The notes: a model not told the origin generated them from the sequence alone. Positions 1 to 12,194 are shown, counted from the stretch's first letter. The stretch is 64,000 bases of DNA from Xanthomonas massiliensis (GCF_900018785.1 NZ_FCOY01000006.1:1488001-1552000), one strand, 5' to 3'. A program made the numbers and translations.

Positions 1-1208
1 CGGGTCTGCGGGAACAGCCGCGCCTTGGGCACGCCGCCGACATGATGGCCGGCGCGGCCGGCGCGCTGCAGGAATGCCGAGATCGAGCGCGGCGAGCCGA
101 GCTGGCACACCAGGTCGACCTCGCCGATGTCCAGGCCCAGTTCCAGCGAGGCGGTGGCCACCAGCACCTTCAGCTCGCCGGCCTTGAGCCGCTGCTCGGC
201 CAGCAGCCGCGCATCGCGCGCCAGGCTGCCGTGGTGGGCGGCCACCGCGTCCTTGCCCAGCAGCTCGCCCAGGTGCCGCGCCGCGCGCTCGGCCATGCGC
301 CGGGTGTTGACGAACACCAGCGTGGTGCGGTGCTCGCGCACCAGCGCGGCGACCTGCTCGTAGACCTGCCGCCACTGGTCGCCGGACATCACCGGCGCCA
401 GGGACGTGGGCGGCAGCACCAGCGCCAGGTCGCGCCGGCCCTGCAGCGGGATGTCGACGATCTCGCAGTCGGGCGTGCCGTCCGCGCGCACCGCGTTCGC
501 ACCGACCAGGAAGCGCGCCACCTCCTCGATCGGCTGCTGCGTGGCCGACAGGCCGATGCGGACGATGGGCCGCTCCGCCAGCTGCTGCAGACGCTCCAGC
601 GACAGCGCCAGGTGGCTGCCGCGCTTGTTGCCGGCCACCGCATGGATCTCGTCGACGATCAGCGTGCGCACGTGGCGCAGCGACTCGCGCCCGGATTCCG
701 AGCCCAGCAGCACGTACAGCGATTCGGGCGTGGTCACCAGGATGTGCGGCGGCCGCCGGCGCGCCTGCGCGCGCTCGCGCTGCGGGGTGTCGCCGGTGCG
801 CACCGCGGCGCGGATCTCGACGTCGGCCAGGCCCAGCGCCGCCAGTTCGGCGCGGATGCCGGCCAGCGGCGTCTCCAGGTTGAGGCGGATGTCGTTGGAC
901 AGCGCCTTCAGCGGCGAGACGTAGACCACCTCGGTGCGGTCGGGCAGCCCGCCCTCGGCCACGCCGCGGCGCACCAGCGCGTCGATCGCGCTGAGGAAGG
1001 CGGTGAGGGTCTTGCCCGAACCGGTCGGCGCGGCCACCAGCGCGTGCCGGCCGCGGCCGATCGCCGGCCACGCCGCCGCCTGCGCCGCCGTGGGCGCGGC
1101 GAACGTGCGCGCGAACCAGCCGGCGACCGCCGGATGGAAGCGCTCGAGCACGGATGCGGGCGTTGGCGGGGGCGTGGACACCCCTGCAACATGGGGCTTG
1201 GCGGCCAT
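1..1208 (-). CDS. lhr: Lhr-type DEAD/DEAH-box helicase (5' part, cut by window edge)
   Basis: N-terminal 402 residues of a large superfamily 2 ATP-dependent helicase; the rest lies beyond base 1. Visible motifs in order: Walker A APTGSGKT (about residue 60), the [14 protein letters not shown] segment, [22 protein letters not shown]-type motif II region (quoted core: [17 protein letters not shown]), GLSATQ as motif III, VFVNTRR as motif IV and [12 protein letters not shown] as motif VI. The long DEIHAV..GNKRG stretch is typical of Lhr proteins, which unwind nucleic acid 3'-5' in DNA repair. The start is the first ATG ([12 protein letters not shown]) preceding the conserved [12 protein letters not shown] block; no strong Shine-Dalgarno sequence precedes it. 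The gene diverges from the DUF6496 gene. Family membership is firm, but the full length and C-terminal domain type cannot be judged here. Confidence 0.93.
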   Translation of the reverse strand, partial: MAAKPHVAGVSTPPPTPASVLERFHPAVAGWFARTFAAPTAAQAAAWPAIGRGRHALVAAPTGSGKTLTAFLSAIDALVRRGVAEGGLPDRTEVVYVSPLKALSNDIRLNLETPLAGIRAELAALGLADVEIRAAVRTGDTPQRERAQARRRPPHILVTTPESLYVLLGSESGRESLRHVRTLIVDEIHAVAGNKRGSHLALSLERLQQLAERPIVRIGLSATQQPIEEVARFLVGANAVRADGTPDCEIVDIPLQGRRDLALVLPPTSLAPVMSGDQWRQVYEQVAALVREHRTTLVFVNTRRMAERAARHLGELLGKDAVAAHHGSLARDARLLAEQRLKAGELKVLVATASLELGLDIGEVDLVCQLGSPRSISAFLQRAGRAGHHVGGVPKARLFPQT

Positions 1209-1391
1209 CCGGGCAATGTCGCACCGGCGGCGCGGAACGGACCGCTGGCGTCCGTTCATTGTCCCGTCGGCGTGAAGAAGCGCGGCCGCTTCGTTGGCGG
1301 TGCATTTACGTCCTTGCGTCTAGCGTCGGTCGTGGCCCCCGCCACACCGGGGCCGGAATCCGCTCCAGGTCCAATCACAGGGAGAAGCCCG

Positions 1392-1883
1392 ATGCCCGAG
1401 AAGAAGACCGTCGAACACGCCCGGCGCGACAAGCGCGCCGGCAAGTCCCCCGGTACCCAGGCCGGCGAATTCGTCCACGAGGAGATCGAGCACGTCCGCG
1501 AGGGCAAGCATGGTGCCAAGTCGACCAAGCAGGCCATCGCCATCGGCCTGTCCAAGGCACGCCGGGCGGGCGTCAAGGTGCCCGCGTCCAAGGGCGACTC
1601 CGCCGCGACCAAGCGCAAGGCGGCCAAGGACGAGAGCAGCGCCTCCAGGCCCGGCAAACCTTCGGCCAGCCGTTCGGCGGCGACCAAGAAGGCACTGAAG
1701 AAGGCCGGCACCTCGGCCGCATCGAAGTCGGCCCTGTCCCGGCAATCGAAGCAGGCCGCCGGCAAGCGCACCGCCAGCGAGCGCTCCGCCGCGGCCAGGA
1801 AGGCGGCGCACACCAAGGGTGCGGCCGGTCGCTCGGCGGCGGCGCGCAAGGCGGCCCACACCCGGGCGCATGCGCACGCCTGA
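1392..1883 (+). CDS. DUF6496 protein with Lys/Ala-rich histone H1-like tail
   Basis: A 163-residue basic protein. Residues 1-60 form the conserved part (EHARRDKRAGKSP, TQAGEFVHEEIEHVREGKHG, STKQAIAIGLSKARRAGVK), which I recognise as the DUF6496 family. Residues 65-163 are low-complexity Lys/Ala/Ser/Arg sequence ending in two copies of RSAAARKAAHT separated by KGAAG, like a histone H1-type nucleic-acid-binding tail. GGAGAAG sits five bases before the ATG and fixes the start, although the frame stays open far upstream as an antisense shadow of the helicase gene. The function is not known. By composition it probably binds DNA or RNA (inference). Confidence 0.85.
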   Translation: MPEKKTVEHARRDKRAGKSPGTQAGEFVHEEIEHVREGKHGAKSTKQAIAIGLSKARRAGVKVPASKGDSAATKRKAAKDESSASRPGKPSASRSAATKKALKKAGTSAASKSALSRQSKQAAGKRTASERSAAARKAAHTKGAAGRSAAARKAAHTRAHAHA

Positions 1884-2278
1884 TCCCCAGGGTCCGCGTA
1901 CCGGCGCGGCCGCTGCCGCCCTGCCGGCGCCCTTCCAGGAAATCGCCATGGCCACCCCTACCCGCAACCGTTCCCGTTCCTCGCCGCCGGCCAAGCGCTG
2001 GTCGCAGCATGTCACCGAGACCAGCGACGCCATGGACCTGGTGCCGGGCGTATTCGAACGCGACGACCCGCGTTCGATCGCCCGCTCGCTCAAGCGCTCG
2101 GCCGAGCACAGCTCGCGCCGCAAGGCCGAACCCTACCGCTCGGCGATGTCGATGCTGACCTTCTACATCAACCGCGCCGGCAAGCACCTGGATGCCGGCC
2201 AGCGCCAGGTCCTGGAGCGCGCCAAGGACGAACTGCGCGCGCTCTACGGCCGTCCCCCGGCACGATCGCGCGCATTGA

Positions 2279-2817
2279 CAGCGGCCCGGGCCGCGGCGGC
2301 AGGATCCGGCCGGGCAGTGAAGCGAATGCGCCCGGTGCCGCGCCTCGCCCGTCCGCCCCGGCATGCGCCGTGGCCAGCCCCCACGGCTGGCAATTTCCCT
2401 GGCTTGCGCCGTGAGGGAATGGACGCCAGGGCCTTCCTGCCAATGTCCTGCATCACTCCCGATCGCGCCGAGCGTGGTGTCGACCACGTTGGTGAAGCCC
2501 AGGTCCGGGGCGAAGTCGATCTGGGCGAAACCGCCCCGCCGGGACGCACCGCCTGCAAAGAACAGGCTTCCGCAGGTCGACCAGGGCAAGCCCACCGGAT
2601 CGCGTCCACCCGCTTGCGCATCCGGTGGCTGGCGGAGAAGCCCCCGTGCAGTGCCTATCGCTTCCCGACGCCGTGCGCGAGAGGCGCGCGTGACCTCGGC
2701 GCGCCCTGTCGGCTCGCAGTCCACGCGCCCAGCGGTCTTCGCCCCGTGTTTCGGGTGCACAGAGCTCCGCGCATCGCCACGCGGCCGCTGGCCCGGTTCG
2801 CCGCTTTACAGGGAGGC
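2279..2817. other. Stretch without a convincing gene
   Basis: Between the expected end of the DUF3175 gene and the pnp terminator I see no gene with family similarity. A small inverted repeat, CCAGCC-CCCAC-GGCTGG (2374-2390), is followed by CAATTTCCC and could be a weak plus-strand terminator. On the minus strand around 2450-2590 one frame reads GGFAQIDFAPDLGFTNVVDT, which has protein-like composition. It has no credible start or flanking domain, so it may be a decayed gene remnant or chance. Confidence 0.4.
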
Positions 2818-2849
2818 AAAAAGAAAGCGGGCCGAAGCCCGCTTTCTTT
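2818..2849 (-). terminator. Rho-independent terminator of pnp with UUCG tetraloop
   Basis: Read on the minus strand, a perfect 13-bp stem (AAAGAAAGCGGGC pairing with GCCCGCTTTCTTT) closes a TTCG tetraloop and runs into five T. It lies 21 bases beyond the pnp stop codon. The A/T-rich flanks on both sides mean it could also stop transcripts arriving from the plus strand. Confidence 0.92.
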
Positions 2850-2870
2850 GCAGCGTGGGACGAAGGCCGA

Positions 2871-4982
<2,112 letters not shown>

Positions 4983-5139
4983 GGGGGTTTCCTTGGATGA
5001 TGCCTGCATTGCGTGGAACCGTCCCCGGCCCTTGCCGGAAGCGGCTGGCCGGGAGGATCCGGCCGGAATGCGGTACCGCTGCGGGCAGCGGCCAAAACGA
5101 CGCCGCGGCGCATTACTGCGCCGCGGCGGTGGAGAACGG

Positions 5140-5400
5140 TCAGCGGCGCAGACCGAGCTTCTCGATCAGGGCCTTGTAACGCTCGACGTCCTTGCGCTTG
5201 AGGTAGTCGAGCAGGCTGCGGCGCTGGTTGACCAGCTGCAGCAGGCCGCGCCGGCTGTGGTGGTCCTTCTTGTGGATCTTGAAGTGCTCGGTCAGCTGCT
5301 CGATGCGCGCGGTCAGCAGGGCGACCTGCACTTCCGGCGAACCGGTGTCGTTGGTGCCGCGCGCGTTGTCGGCAATGATCTTCTGGGTGTCGATGCTCAT
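5140..5400 (-). CDS. rpsO: 30S ribosomal protein S15
   Basis: An 86-residue primary 16S rRNA-binding protein that nucleates the platform of the small subunit. The sequence starts [20 protein letters not shown] and carries the conserved [25 protein letters not shown] and [21 protein letters not shown] blocks, with normal family length. The ATG at 5400 is used rather than an upstream in-frame start because S15 proteins begin here. A clear promoter lies about 115 bases upstream, so rpsO-pnp can be made independently of the genes before it, as in other gammaproteobacteria. Confidence 0.98.
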   Translation of the reverse strand: MSIDTQKIIADNARGTNDTGSPEVQVALLTARIEQLTEHFKIHKKDHHSRRGLLQLVNQRRSLLDYLKRKDVERYKALIEKLGLRR

Positions 5401-5514
5401 GGGAATGCTCTCAATGGATGCGCGGCCCGCAGGAACGTGTGTACGCACCGCGTGGCCCGCCGCTAGCTCTGGGAAGTGGCGCCGAACGCGCCGGATGCCT
5501 GCAAAGGCGGGCAA

Positions 5515-5543
5515 ATTGTACCGATCCGGCCGGGTCCGGACAA
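5515..5543 (-). promoter_or_regulatory. Sigma-70-type promoter for rpsO-pnp
   Basis: On the minus strand TTGTCC (5538-5543) and TACAAT (5515-5520) are separated by exactly 17 bases. The element lies in the gap between truB and rpsO and would give a leader of roughly 110 bases before rpsO, long enough for S15 autoregulation (inference). Confidence 0.75.
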
Positions 5544-5570
5544 GTTCGGGCGCCGACGGCCCCCGGACGT

Positions 5571-6524
5571 TCAGTCATGCCCCGCCGGCGTGGCCGGGGA
5601 AGGATTGAACAGGCGCTGCGGCGACAAGCGCCCGCTCGCCTCGCCGCGGGCCAGCCCCAGCGGCGCGCCGGACGCCTCGAACACCGCCCACAGGCCGGCG
5701 CCCACCGCCGGCTCCCACAGGCGCTGGCCCTGGCGGAAACGCACGGCGCGGTCCGGGTCCAGCACCAGCCGCGGGAATCCGGCCAGGCCGGCGGCCAGCG
5801 GCAGCAGGCAGCCGGCCAGTGCGTCGTCGCCCGCAGCGACCGCGGCCCGCAGCTCGTCCAGCGTGACCATGCGCGCCGTCCGGAATGGATCCACCCACAG
5901 CCGCCGCAGGCCGGCGATGTGCGCGCCGCAGCCCAGGGCCTCGCCCAGGTCGCGCGCCAGGCTGCGGATGTAGGTACCGGAGCCGCAGGTGACGTGCAGG
6001 CGCAGGCGTTCGCCGGCGTGCTCGAGCACCTCGACGGCGTGGACCTGGACCTCGCGCTCGGGGGCCTCGATCGCCTCCCCGCGCCGGGCCTTGGCGTACA
6101 GCGGCTCGCCGCCCTGCTTGAGGGCCGAGTAGACCGGCGCGCGCTGGCGGATGTGGCCGGTCAGCGGCACCAGCGCCGCCTGCACCGTGGCCACGTCGAG
6201 CGCCAGCACCGGCCGCTGGCGCAGCACCTGGCCGTCGGCATCGTCGGTATCGGTGGTCGCGCCCAGCACGACATCGGCCAGGTAGGCCTTGTCCGCGCCG
6301 AGCAACTGGCCGGCGATCTTGGTCGCCTCGCCGAAGCACAGCGGCAGCATGCCGGTGGCCAGCGGATCCAGGCTGCCGGTATGGCCGCCCTTGTCGGCAC
6401 GCAGCAGCCGGCGCGCCTCCTGCAGGGCCTGGTTGGAACTCATGCCACCGGGCTTGTCGAGCAGCAGCAGGCCGTCGAGCCGCCGGAACGCGATGCGCGG
6501 GCGTGATGAAGTCTTCGGGTTCAT
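5571..6524 (-). CDS. truB: tRNA pseudouridine-55 synthase
   Basis: A 317-residue enzyme that isomerises U55 in the T loop of tRNAs. The catalytic aspartate sits in [18 protein letters not shown] near residue 53. Other family blocks are [32 protein letters not shown] (substrate-binding loop) and [16 protein letters not shown]. The C-terminal part resembles the PUA-like TruB tail. The start is [13 protein letters not shown], just before the conserved [10 protein letters not shown] block; the longer in-frame extension overlaps rbfA. It follows rbfA by 61 bases inside the rimP-pnp operon. Confidence 0.96.
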   Translation of the reverse strand: MNPKTSSRPRIAFRRLDGLLLLDKPGGMSSNQALQEARRLLRADKGGHTGSLDPLATGMLPLCFGEATKIAGQLLGADKAYLADVVLGATTDTDDADGQVLRQRPVLALDVATVQAALVPLTGHIRQRAPVYSALKQGGEPLYAKARRGEAIEAPEREVQVHAVEVLEHAGERLRLHVTCGSGTYIRSLARDLGEALGCGAHIAGLRRLWVDPFRTARMVTLDELRAAVAAGDDALAGCLLPLAAGLAGFPRLVLDPDRAVRFRQGQRLWEPAVGAGLWAVFEASGAPLGLARGEASGRLSPQRLFNPSPATPAGHD

Positions 6525-6585
6525 GCAGCGAAAGCAGGGCCCGGTCCGGTTCCGCGGGCCGGGCCGGCGGGACCGGCCGCGGGTG

Positions 6586-6948
6586 TCAGTCCTTGGCGGT
6601 GGCGTCGGGCGATTCGCGCAGCAGCGCCTCGATGCGCTCGCCGCGGTCGACCGAATCGTCGTACTGGAAATGCAGCTCGGGCACGTGGCGCATCTTGACC
6701 GCATGGGCCAGCTGCATGCGCAGCTCGCGCCCCAGGTCCTTGAGGCCGCGGATCGCCTCGACCGAGCGCTCCGGCTGCAGCGCGGTCACGAACACCTTGG
6801 CATGGGCCAGGTCGCGGGTGACCTCCACGTCGGACACGCTCACCGAGGGCAGGCCGTGCTCGCGCACGGCGTTGTGCACCAGGATGCCGAGCTCGCGGCG
6901 GAGTTCGGCGGAAACGCGGTCGGTACGCTGGAATGACTTGGCGGGCAT
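6586..6948 (-). CDS. rbfA: 30S ribosome-binding factor A
   Basis: A 120-residue KH-like protein that binds immature 30S subunits and helps process the 5' end of 16S rRNA. It begins [20 protein letters not shown] and contains [20 protein letters not shown] and [19 protein letters not shown], all typical of RbfA. Length is normal. Its stop codon lies 61 bases before truB and it starts 69 bases after infB, all on one transcript. Confidence 0.96.
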   Translation of the reverse strand: MPAKSFQRTDRVSAELRRELGILVHNAVREHGLPSVSVSDVEVTRDLAHAKVFVTALQPERSVEAIRGLKDLGRELRMQLAHAVKMRHVPELHFQYDDSVDRGERIEALLRESPDATAKD

Positions 6949-7017
6949 CTTGATCTCCTCCTACAACCGGACCGGGCGTCCATGGACATCATGGGCCACC
7001 CGGCCGTGAACCACCGG

Positions 7018-9639
7018 TCACAGCGTGCGCTGGACCTCGATGCGCTCGAAGCACTCGATCTGGTCGCCGGGCTGCACGTCGTTGTAGGCCTTAACGCCGA
7101 TGCCGCACTCGGTACCGCTGCGCACTTCCTCGACGTTGTCCTTGAAGCGGCGCAGCGATTCCAGCTCGCCCTCGAACACCACGGTGTTGTCGCGCAGCAC
7201 GCGGATGGGCTTGTTCTTCCTGACCACGCCCTCGGTGACCATGCAGCCGGCCACCGCGCCGAACTTGGAGCTGCGGAACACGTCGCGCACCTCGGCGATA
7301 CCGATGATCTCCTCGCGGATCTCCACGCCGAGCAGGCCCGAAGCGACCTGCTTCACCTGGTCGATCACGTCGTAGATGATCGAGAAGTAGCGCAGGTCCA
7401 CGCCGCTGGACTCGATGATCTTGCGCGCCGAGGCGTCGGCACGGACGTTGAAGCCGATCACCGTGGCCTTGGACGCCACCGCCGAGTTCGCGTCGGACTC
7501 GGTGATGCCGCCGACGCCGGCGTGGATCACGTTGATGCGGATCTCGTCGTTGGACAGCGCCACCAGCGCCTGCCTGAGCGCTTCCACCGAACCCTGCACG
7601 TCGGCCTTGATCAGCAGGTTGAGCACCTGCTGGCCCTCGCCCTTGCCCATCTGCGCCAGGATGTCCTCCATGCGGTTGCCGGCCGACTGCACCAGGCGCG
7701 ACTCGCGGCGCTTGACATCGCGCTGCTGGGCCACGCTCTTGGCCAGGCGCTCGTCGTCGACCACGACGAAGTCGTCGCCGGCGTCGGGCACGCCCGACAG
7801 GCCGAGCACCTGCACCGGCGTGGACGGGCCGGCCGACTCCGGCTGCCCGCCGGTCTCGTCGAACAGCGCGCGCACGCGGCCGTACTGGGTACCGCACACC
7901 AGGAAGTCGCCCTTGCTCAGGCGGCCCTGCTGCACCAGCACCGTGGCCACCGGGCCGCGGCCCTTGTCCAGCGAGGACTCGATGACCGTGCCGCTGGCGC
8001 GCCCGTCCGGGATCGCCTTGAGCTCGAGCACCTCGGCCTGCAGCGAGATCGCGTCCAGCAGGTCGTCCACGCCCTGGCCGGTCTTGGCCGAGACCTCGAC
8101 GAACTGGGTGTCGCCGCCGAATTCCTCGGCCACCACGTCCTCGCCGAGCAGCTCGTTCTTGACCCGCATCGGGTCGGCGTCGGACTTGTCGACCTTGTTG
8201 ATCGCCACGATCAGCGGCACGCCGGCCGCGCGTGCATGGTGCACGGCTTCCTTGGTCTGCGGCATCACGCCGTCGTCGGCGGCCACCACCAGGACCACGA
8301 TGTCGGTGATCTTGGCGCCGCGCGCGCGCATCGAGGTGAAGGCGGCATGGCCGGGGGTATCGAGGAAGCTGATCTCCCCGCGCGAGGTCTTCACCCGGTA
8401 GGCGCCGATGTGCTGGGTGATGCCGCCGGCCTCGCCGGTGGCCACCTTGGTGCGGCGGATGTAGTCCAGCAGCGAGGTCTTGCCGTGGTCGACGTGGCCC
8501 ATGATGGTGACCACCGGCGAACGCGGCGTGGGCTCGCCCTGCGACTCCTCGATCTGGGCCAGCAGCACGTCCTCGACGTCGTTGCTGTCCGCGCGCACGG
8601 CCTTGTGCCCGAGTTCCTCGGTGACCAGCACCGCGGTGTCGTAGTCGATGCTCTGGGTGATCGTCGCCATGACGCCCATCTTGAACAGCGCCTTGACCAC
8701 GTCGCCGCCCTTCATCGCCAGCTTCTGGGCGAGATCGGCGACGGTGATCGAGTCGCCGATGGCGACTTCGCGCACCACCGGCGCGGTCGGGCGCTCGAAG
8801 CCGTGGCTGCCGGCGCGACCGTTGTCGGACTGGCGGCGCGGCGCACCCGGGCGGCCCTTGCCGCGGGCGTTGGCACCGCTGCCGCGGCGGGCACGGTCGG
8901 CCGCCGACAGGTGCAGCTTGCCGCCGAACCGGCTGCCGTTGTCCTCTTCTTCCTGGCCGCGGCGATGGCGGCCATGGGTGTCGGTACGCGCAGGCGCCGC
9001 CGGGCGCGGGGCGGCAGGCGCCGCGGGACGGGCACTGCGCGGGGCGGCCTCCTCGGCCTGCTCCACCGCCGCGGCCACGCCCTCGGCGGCCTTGCGCTCG
9101 GCCTCCAGGCGCGCCTTCTCGGCTTCCTCTTCCTTGCGCTTGCGCTCGAGCTCCTCGGCGCGCTGGCGGTCCTGCTCGGCCAGGCGCTGCTGCTCCTCGA
9201 GGTTGCGCTGGCGCGACTCCTCGAGCTTGCGCAGGATCTCGGCGCGCTCGTCGTCCACCGGGCCGGCGGGCGGCGAGGCGCGGCGGGGGGCGCTTCCGGA
9301 TGTCGCCGCCTCGGGGGCATGCTCGGCCTTGACGTAGGTGCGCTTCTGCCGGACCTCGACGTTCACCGTGGTCTTGCTGCGCCCCGCGTTCACCGTCACT
9401 TCCTGCAACTTGCGGCGGTTGAGCGTGATCTTCTTCGGGGCCGCCACCGCCTCGACCGGCGCTTCCGCCTTGCCGTGGGTGCGACGCAGGAAGCCGAGCA
9501 GCTTCATCTTTTCGGTGCTGGTCACGACCTGGTCGGGACCGCTGAACTTCATGCCGGCCTCGGCCAGCTGTTCCAGCAGTTTCTCGACCGGCGTGTTGAC
9601 CAGCTCGGCAAGCTTGCGGATGGTGGTTTGCTGCGACAT
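7018..9639 (-). CDS. infB: Translation initiation factor IF-2
   Basis: An 873-residue GTPase that places fMet-tRNA on the 30S subunit and promotes subunit joining. N-terminal IF2-associated domain: [20 protein letters not shown]. Next comes a charged Glu/Arg/Lys/Ala-rich linker with coiled-coil character (about residues 140-220). Then the G domain: [18 protein letters not shown] (G1), [10 protein letters not shown] (G2), LDTPGHAAF (G3) and NKVDK (G4). The C-terminal tRNA-binding region ends in [10 protein letters not shown]. The start at 9639 ([10 protein letters not shown]) matches the usual xanthomonad N-terminus; a 19-residue in-frame extension has no family similarity. It follows nusA by 92 bases. 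Confidence 0.97.
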   Translation of the reverse strand: MSQQTTIRKLAELVNTPVEKLLEQLAEAGMKFSGPDQVVTSTEKMKLLGFLRRTHGKAEAPVEAVAAPKKITLNRRKLQEVTVNAGRSKTTVNVEVRQKRTYVKAEHAPEAATSGSAPRRASPPAGPVDDERAEILRKLEESRQRNLEEQQRLAEQDRQRAEELERKRKEEEAEKARLEAERKAAEGVAAAVEQAEEAAPRSARPAAPAAPRPAAPARTDTHGRHRRGQEEEDNGSRFGGKLHLSAADRARRGSGANARGKGRPGAPRRQSDNGRAGSHGFERPTAPVVREVAIGDSITVADLAQKLAMKGGDVVKALFKMGVMATITQSIDYDTAVLVTEELGHKAVRADSNDVEDVLLAQIEESQGEPTPRSPVVTIMGHVDHGKTSLLDYIRRTKVATGEAGGITQHIGAYRVKTSRGEISFLDTPGHAAFTSMRARGAKITDIVVLVVAADDGVMPQTKEAVHHARAAGVPLIVAINKVDKSDADPMRVKNELLGEDVVAEEFGGDTQFVEVSAKTGQGVDDLLDAISLQAEVLELKAIPDGRASGTVIESSLDKGRGPVATVLVQQGRLSKGDFLVCGTQYGRVRALFDETGGQPESAGPSTPVQVLGLSGVPDAGDDFVVVDDERLAKSVAQQRDVKRRESRLVQSAGNRMEDILAQMGKGEGQQVLNLLIKADVQGSVEALRQALVALSNDEIRINVIHAGVGGITESDANSAVASKATVIGFNVRADASARKIIESSGVDLRYFSIIYDVIDQVKQVASGLLGVEIREEIIGIAEVRDVFRSSKFGAVAGCMVTEGVVRKNKPIRVLRDNTVVFEGELESLRRFKDNVEEVRSGTECGIGVKAYNDVQPGDQIECFERIEVQRTL

Positions 9640-9731
9640 TCGGATCCTATGGTGTTCTGGGCGCCCCCTCCCATGCGAAGGTGGCGCGGGTTCCAAGCCC
9701 TGAGCGGCTCAGGGCGCTGTTCATCGCCGGA

Positions 9732-11234
9732 TCATTCGCCGCGCTCCAGGCGGGCGATCTCCTCGGCACGGGCGGCCAGGATCAGCGCGGCGGCGCGCTC
9801 GTCATCCAGGCCTTCGATGCCGAATTCGGCGACCTCGTCGGCGGCCAGGTCGGACAGGTCCTCGGCGGTGCGCACGCCATGCTCGGCGAGCGCGTGCGCG
9901 GTGGCCTCGTCCATGCCGTCCAGGGCCAGCAGGTCCTCGGTCGGGCCGTGTTCCTCTTCCTCCGCCAGCGCCTCGTTGAGCAGCGCGTCGCGGGCGCGGG
10001 CACGCAGCTCCTCGACGATGTCCTCGTCGAAGCCTTCCACCGCCAGCAGCTCGCCGACCGGCACGTAGGCGATCTCCTCGACGGTGCCGAAGCCCTCGGC
10101 CACCAGGATGCCGGCGATTTCCTCGTCCACCTCCAGCTTCTCCATGAACAGATGGCGGGCGGCGGCCTGCTCGGCCTCGCTCTTGGCCTGCACCTGGTCG
10201 GCGGTCATCACGTTGAGCTGCCAGCCGGTCAGGCGGCTGGCCAGGCGCACGTTCTGGCCGCCCTTGCCGATCGCCTGGGCCAGCCGGTCCTCGGCCACGG
10301 CCAGGTCCATCGAATGCTTCTCTTCATCGACGATGATCGACTGCACCTCGGCCGGCGCCATCGCGTTGATGACGAAGTTGGCCGGGTTCTCGTTCCACAG
10401 CACGATGTCCACGCGCTCGCCGTTGAGCTCGTTGGACACCGCCTGCACGCGCGAGCCGCGCATGCCGATGCAGGCGCCGATCGGATCGGTGCGGGTGTCG
10501 TGGGCGATCACCGCGATCTTGGCGCGGTCGCCCGGATCGCGGGCGCAGGCCTTGATCTCGACCAGGCCCTGGCCCACTTCCGGCACCTCGAGCTTGAACA
10601 GCTCGATCATGAATTCCGGGGCGGCGCGGCTGATGAACAGCTGCGGGCCGCGCGGCTCGTTGCGCACGTCGTACAGGTAGCCGCGCACGCGGTCGCCGGT
10701 GCGCACGATGTCGCGCGGGATGGCCTTGTCCTTCGGGATCAGCGCCTCGGCGTTGCCGCCCAGGTCGACGTAGACATTGCCGCGCTCCACGCGCTTGACC
10801 ACGCCGGTGACCAGCTCGCCGACGCGGTCCTTCCAGGCGTCCACGACCTGCTGGCGCTCGGCCTCGCGCACGCGCTGCACGATCACCTGCTTGGCGGCCT
10901 GCGCGGCGATGCGGCCGAAGTCGGGGTTCTCGATCTGTTCCTCGATGTAGTCGCCGACGTCCACGCCGTCGGCCTCGTCGACCGCGTCCATCAGCCGGAT
11001 CTGGCGGTCGGGCGATTCCATCACCACGTCGTCGGGCACCACTTCCCAGCGGCGGAAGGTCTCGTAGGTGCCGTCCTTGTGGTCGATCGATACGCGGGTC
11101 AGCACGTCCTGGTCGGGGTAGCGCTTCTTGGCCGCCGAAGCCAGCGCGGCCTCGATCGCCTCGAAGATCACCTCGCGCGGGACGCCCTTCTCGTTGGCGA
11201 CCGCATCCACTACCAGCAGAAGTTCCTTGCTCAT
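9732..11234 (-). CDS. nusA: Transcription termination/antitermination factor NusA
   Basis: A 500-residue RNA polymerase-binding factor controlling pausing, termination and antitermination. Domains in order: NusA N-terminal domain (MSKELLLVVDAVANEKGVPR), S1 domain (GVVKRVERGNVYVDLGGNAE), two KH domains (ACIGMRGSRVQAVSNELNGE and GKGGQNVRLASRLTGW) and C-terminal acidic repeats with helix-hairpin-helix character (TEDLLALDGMDEATAHALAE, VRTAEDLSDLAADEVAEFGI). It starts 4 bases after rimP, so translation is probably coupled. Confidence 0.97.
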   Translation of the reverse strand: MSKELLLVVDAVANEKGVPREVIFEAIEAALASAAKKRYPDQDVLTRVSIDHKDGTYETFRRWEVVPDDVVMESPDRQIRLMDAVDEADGVDVGDYIEEQIENPDFGRIAAQAAKQVIVQRVREAERQQVVDAWKDRVGELVTGVVKRVERGNVYVDLGGNAEALIPKDKAIPRDIVRTGDRVRGYLYDVRNEPRGPQLFISRAAPEFMIELFKLEVPEVGQGLVEIKACARDPGDRAKIAVIAHDTRTDPIGACIGMRGSRVQAVSNELNGERVDIVLWNENPANFVINAMAPAEVQSIIVDEEKHSMDLAVAEDRLAQAIGKGGQNVRLASRLTGWQLNVMTADQVQAKSEAEQAAARHLFMEKLEVDEEIAGILVAEGFGTVEEIAYVPVGELLAVEGFDEDIVEELRARARDALLNEALAEEEEHGPTEDLLALDGMDEATAHALAEHGVRTAEDLSDLAADEVAEFGIEGLDDERAAALILAARAEEIARLERGE

Positions 11235-11238
11235 TCAG

Positions 11239-11847
11239 TTACTCCGGGCGCGGCTTGTCGGCCGCAGGCTCGTTGGAAGGTTGCGTGTTCTTGCCGCCGG
11301 CAGGCGCGGGGCGCTTGCCGGAACGGCCGCCCGTGCCCTTGCCGGGCTTGCTCGGGGCCAGGCCCAGCGCTTCCCAGTCGGGGATCAGGCGGGCCTTGTC
11401 GATGTTGTCGAAGGCGACGGCGATCTCGGCACCGTCGACGCGGAAGGCGATGACGGCGTCCTCCCCCACCCGCAGGATCTCGCCCTGCAGGCGGCGGCGC
11501 CCGTCCTGCGGCAGCTTCAGGACGACCTTGGCCGACTCGCCGGCATGGCGGGCGAACTGCGCGGCGGTGAACAGCGGCCGGTCCACGCCCGGCGAGGACA
11601 CCTCCAGGGTGTAGTTGCCGCTGATCGGGTCCTCCACGTCCAGCTGCGCGGACACCTCGCGGCTCACCCGCTCGCAGTCGTCGATATCGACCGCGCGCTC
11701 GGCCCACTCGGCCGGCGGCACGTCGATGTACAGGCGCAAGGTGGCCCCACCCGGCGCGGGAAGATATTCCACGCCCAGCAGTTCCAGCCCCAGCGCCTGC
11801 ACGGTGGGGGCCAGCAAAGTCGAGATTTCGGTCGCCTTGTCGGTCAC
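11239..11847 (-). CDS. rimP: Ribosome maturation factor RimP
   Basis: A 202-residue factor for 30S maturation. It contains [60 protein letters not shown] and [20 protein letters not shown]. The Pro/Lys-rich C-terminal tail is common in this family of bacteria. The start codon is GTG (VTDKATEIS), chosen because xanthomonad homologues begin at the equivalent residue. A second GTG three codons upstream (VDNVTDK) cannot be excluded, and the Shine-Dalgarno sequence is weak for both. It is the first protein gene of the operon, with a leader of about 240 bases. Confidence 0.93.
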   Translation of the reverse strand: MTDKATEISTLLAPTVQALGLELLGVEYLPAPGGATLRLYIDVPPAEWAERAVDIDDCERVSREVSAQLDVEDPISGNYTLEVSSPGVDRPLFTAAQFARHAGESAKVVLKLPQDGRRRLQGEILRVGEDAVIAFRVDGAEIAVAFDNIDKARLIPDWEALGLAPSKPGKGTGGRSGKRPAPAGGKNTQPSNEPAADKPRPE

Positions 11848-11915
11848 GTTGTCCACGATTCCAGAGGGAAGACAGCCGGCACGCGCCGACCGCCGATGCG
11901 AAACATTGCACATGC

Positions 11916-11948
11916 CGAAAACGACAAAGGGCCCCGAGGGCCCTTGTC
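11916..11948 (-). terminator. Terminator-like hairpin in the rimP leader (possible attenuator)
   Basis: On the minus strand a G/C-rich stem pairs GACAAGGGCCC with GGGCCCTTTGTC (one bulged base), followed by GTTTTC. It lies about 70 bases upstream of the rimP start and downstream of the TATAAT promoter at 12097-12102, so it falls inside the leader. The T tract is short, so it may act as a pause or attenuator rather than a full terminator. Confidence 0.5.
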
Positions 11949-12096
11949 CGGTCGTTCTCCGGTCAGATTCCGGCGCGGAGGGAAGAACAATCCTCCGCCT
12001 GGCCGTCGGCGAAGCCGCTGGCCTGTCGCCGAAATCCGCTGGCAAGCCATCGACCGGATGCATCGAACCGGACCATGCTTGCCAATGAGCACCGCG

Positions 12097-12129
12097 ATTA
12101 TAGGCTTGCGGGATTTGCGCCCGCAAGCC
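12097..12129 (-). promoter_or_regulatory. Promoter of the rimP-nusA-infB operon overlapped by a 10-bp palindrome
   Basis: On the minus strand TTGCGG (12121-12126) and TATAAT (12097-12102) are 18 bases apart. The perfect inverted repeat GGCTTGCGGG / CCCGCAAGCC, separated by 7 bases, occupies 12103-12129. It covers the whole spacer and the -35 box and ends directly against the -10 box. Such a position suggests an operator or supercoil-sensitive cruciform (inference). Confidence 0.7.
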
Positions 12130-12164
12130 AAAAACAAGAACGGCAACCCGAGGGCTGCCGTTCT
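12128..12164 (-). terminator. Terminator behind the initiator tRNA
   Basis: On the minus strand AGAACGGCA pairs with TGCCGTTCT (perfect 9 bp), with an inner CCC/GGG pairing in the loop. It is followed by TGTTTTTGG. The element lies about 30 bases after the tRNA 3' end and directly before the rimP promoter. Confidence 0.8.
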
Positions 12165-12172
12165 ATCTGCTG

Positions 12173-12190
12173 CATCTGCAATTGCAGATG
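12173..12190. repeat. Perfect 18-bp palindrome beside the tRNA 3' end
   Basis: CATCTGCAATTGCAGATG is its own reverse complement. It begins five bases past the CCA end of the tRNA and precedes the terminator hairpin. In the precursor RNA it could form a small stem near the tRNA processing site. Confidence 0.6.
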
Positions 12191-12194
12191 AATG

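Noticed and set aside
42-1391. A long plus-strand frame continuous with the DUF6496 gene
   Set aside because: It is the antisense shadow of the Lhr helicase gene in GC-rich DNA; the ribosome-binding site and family similarity place the true start at 1392.
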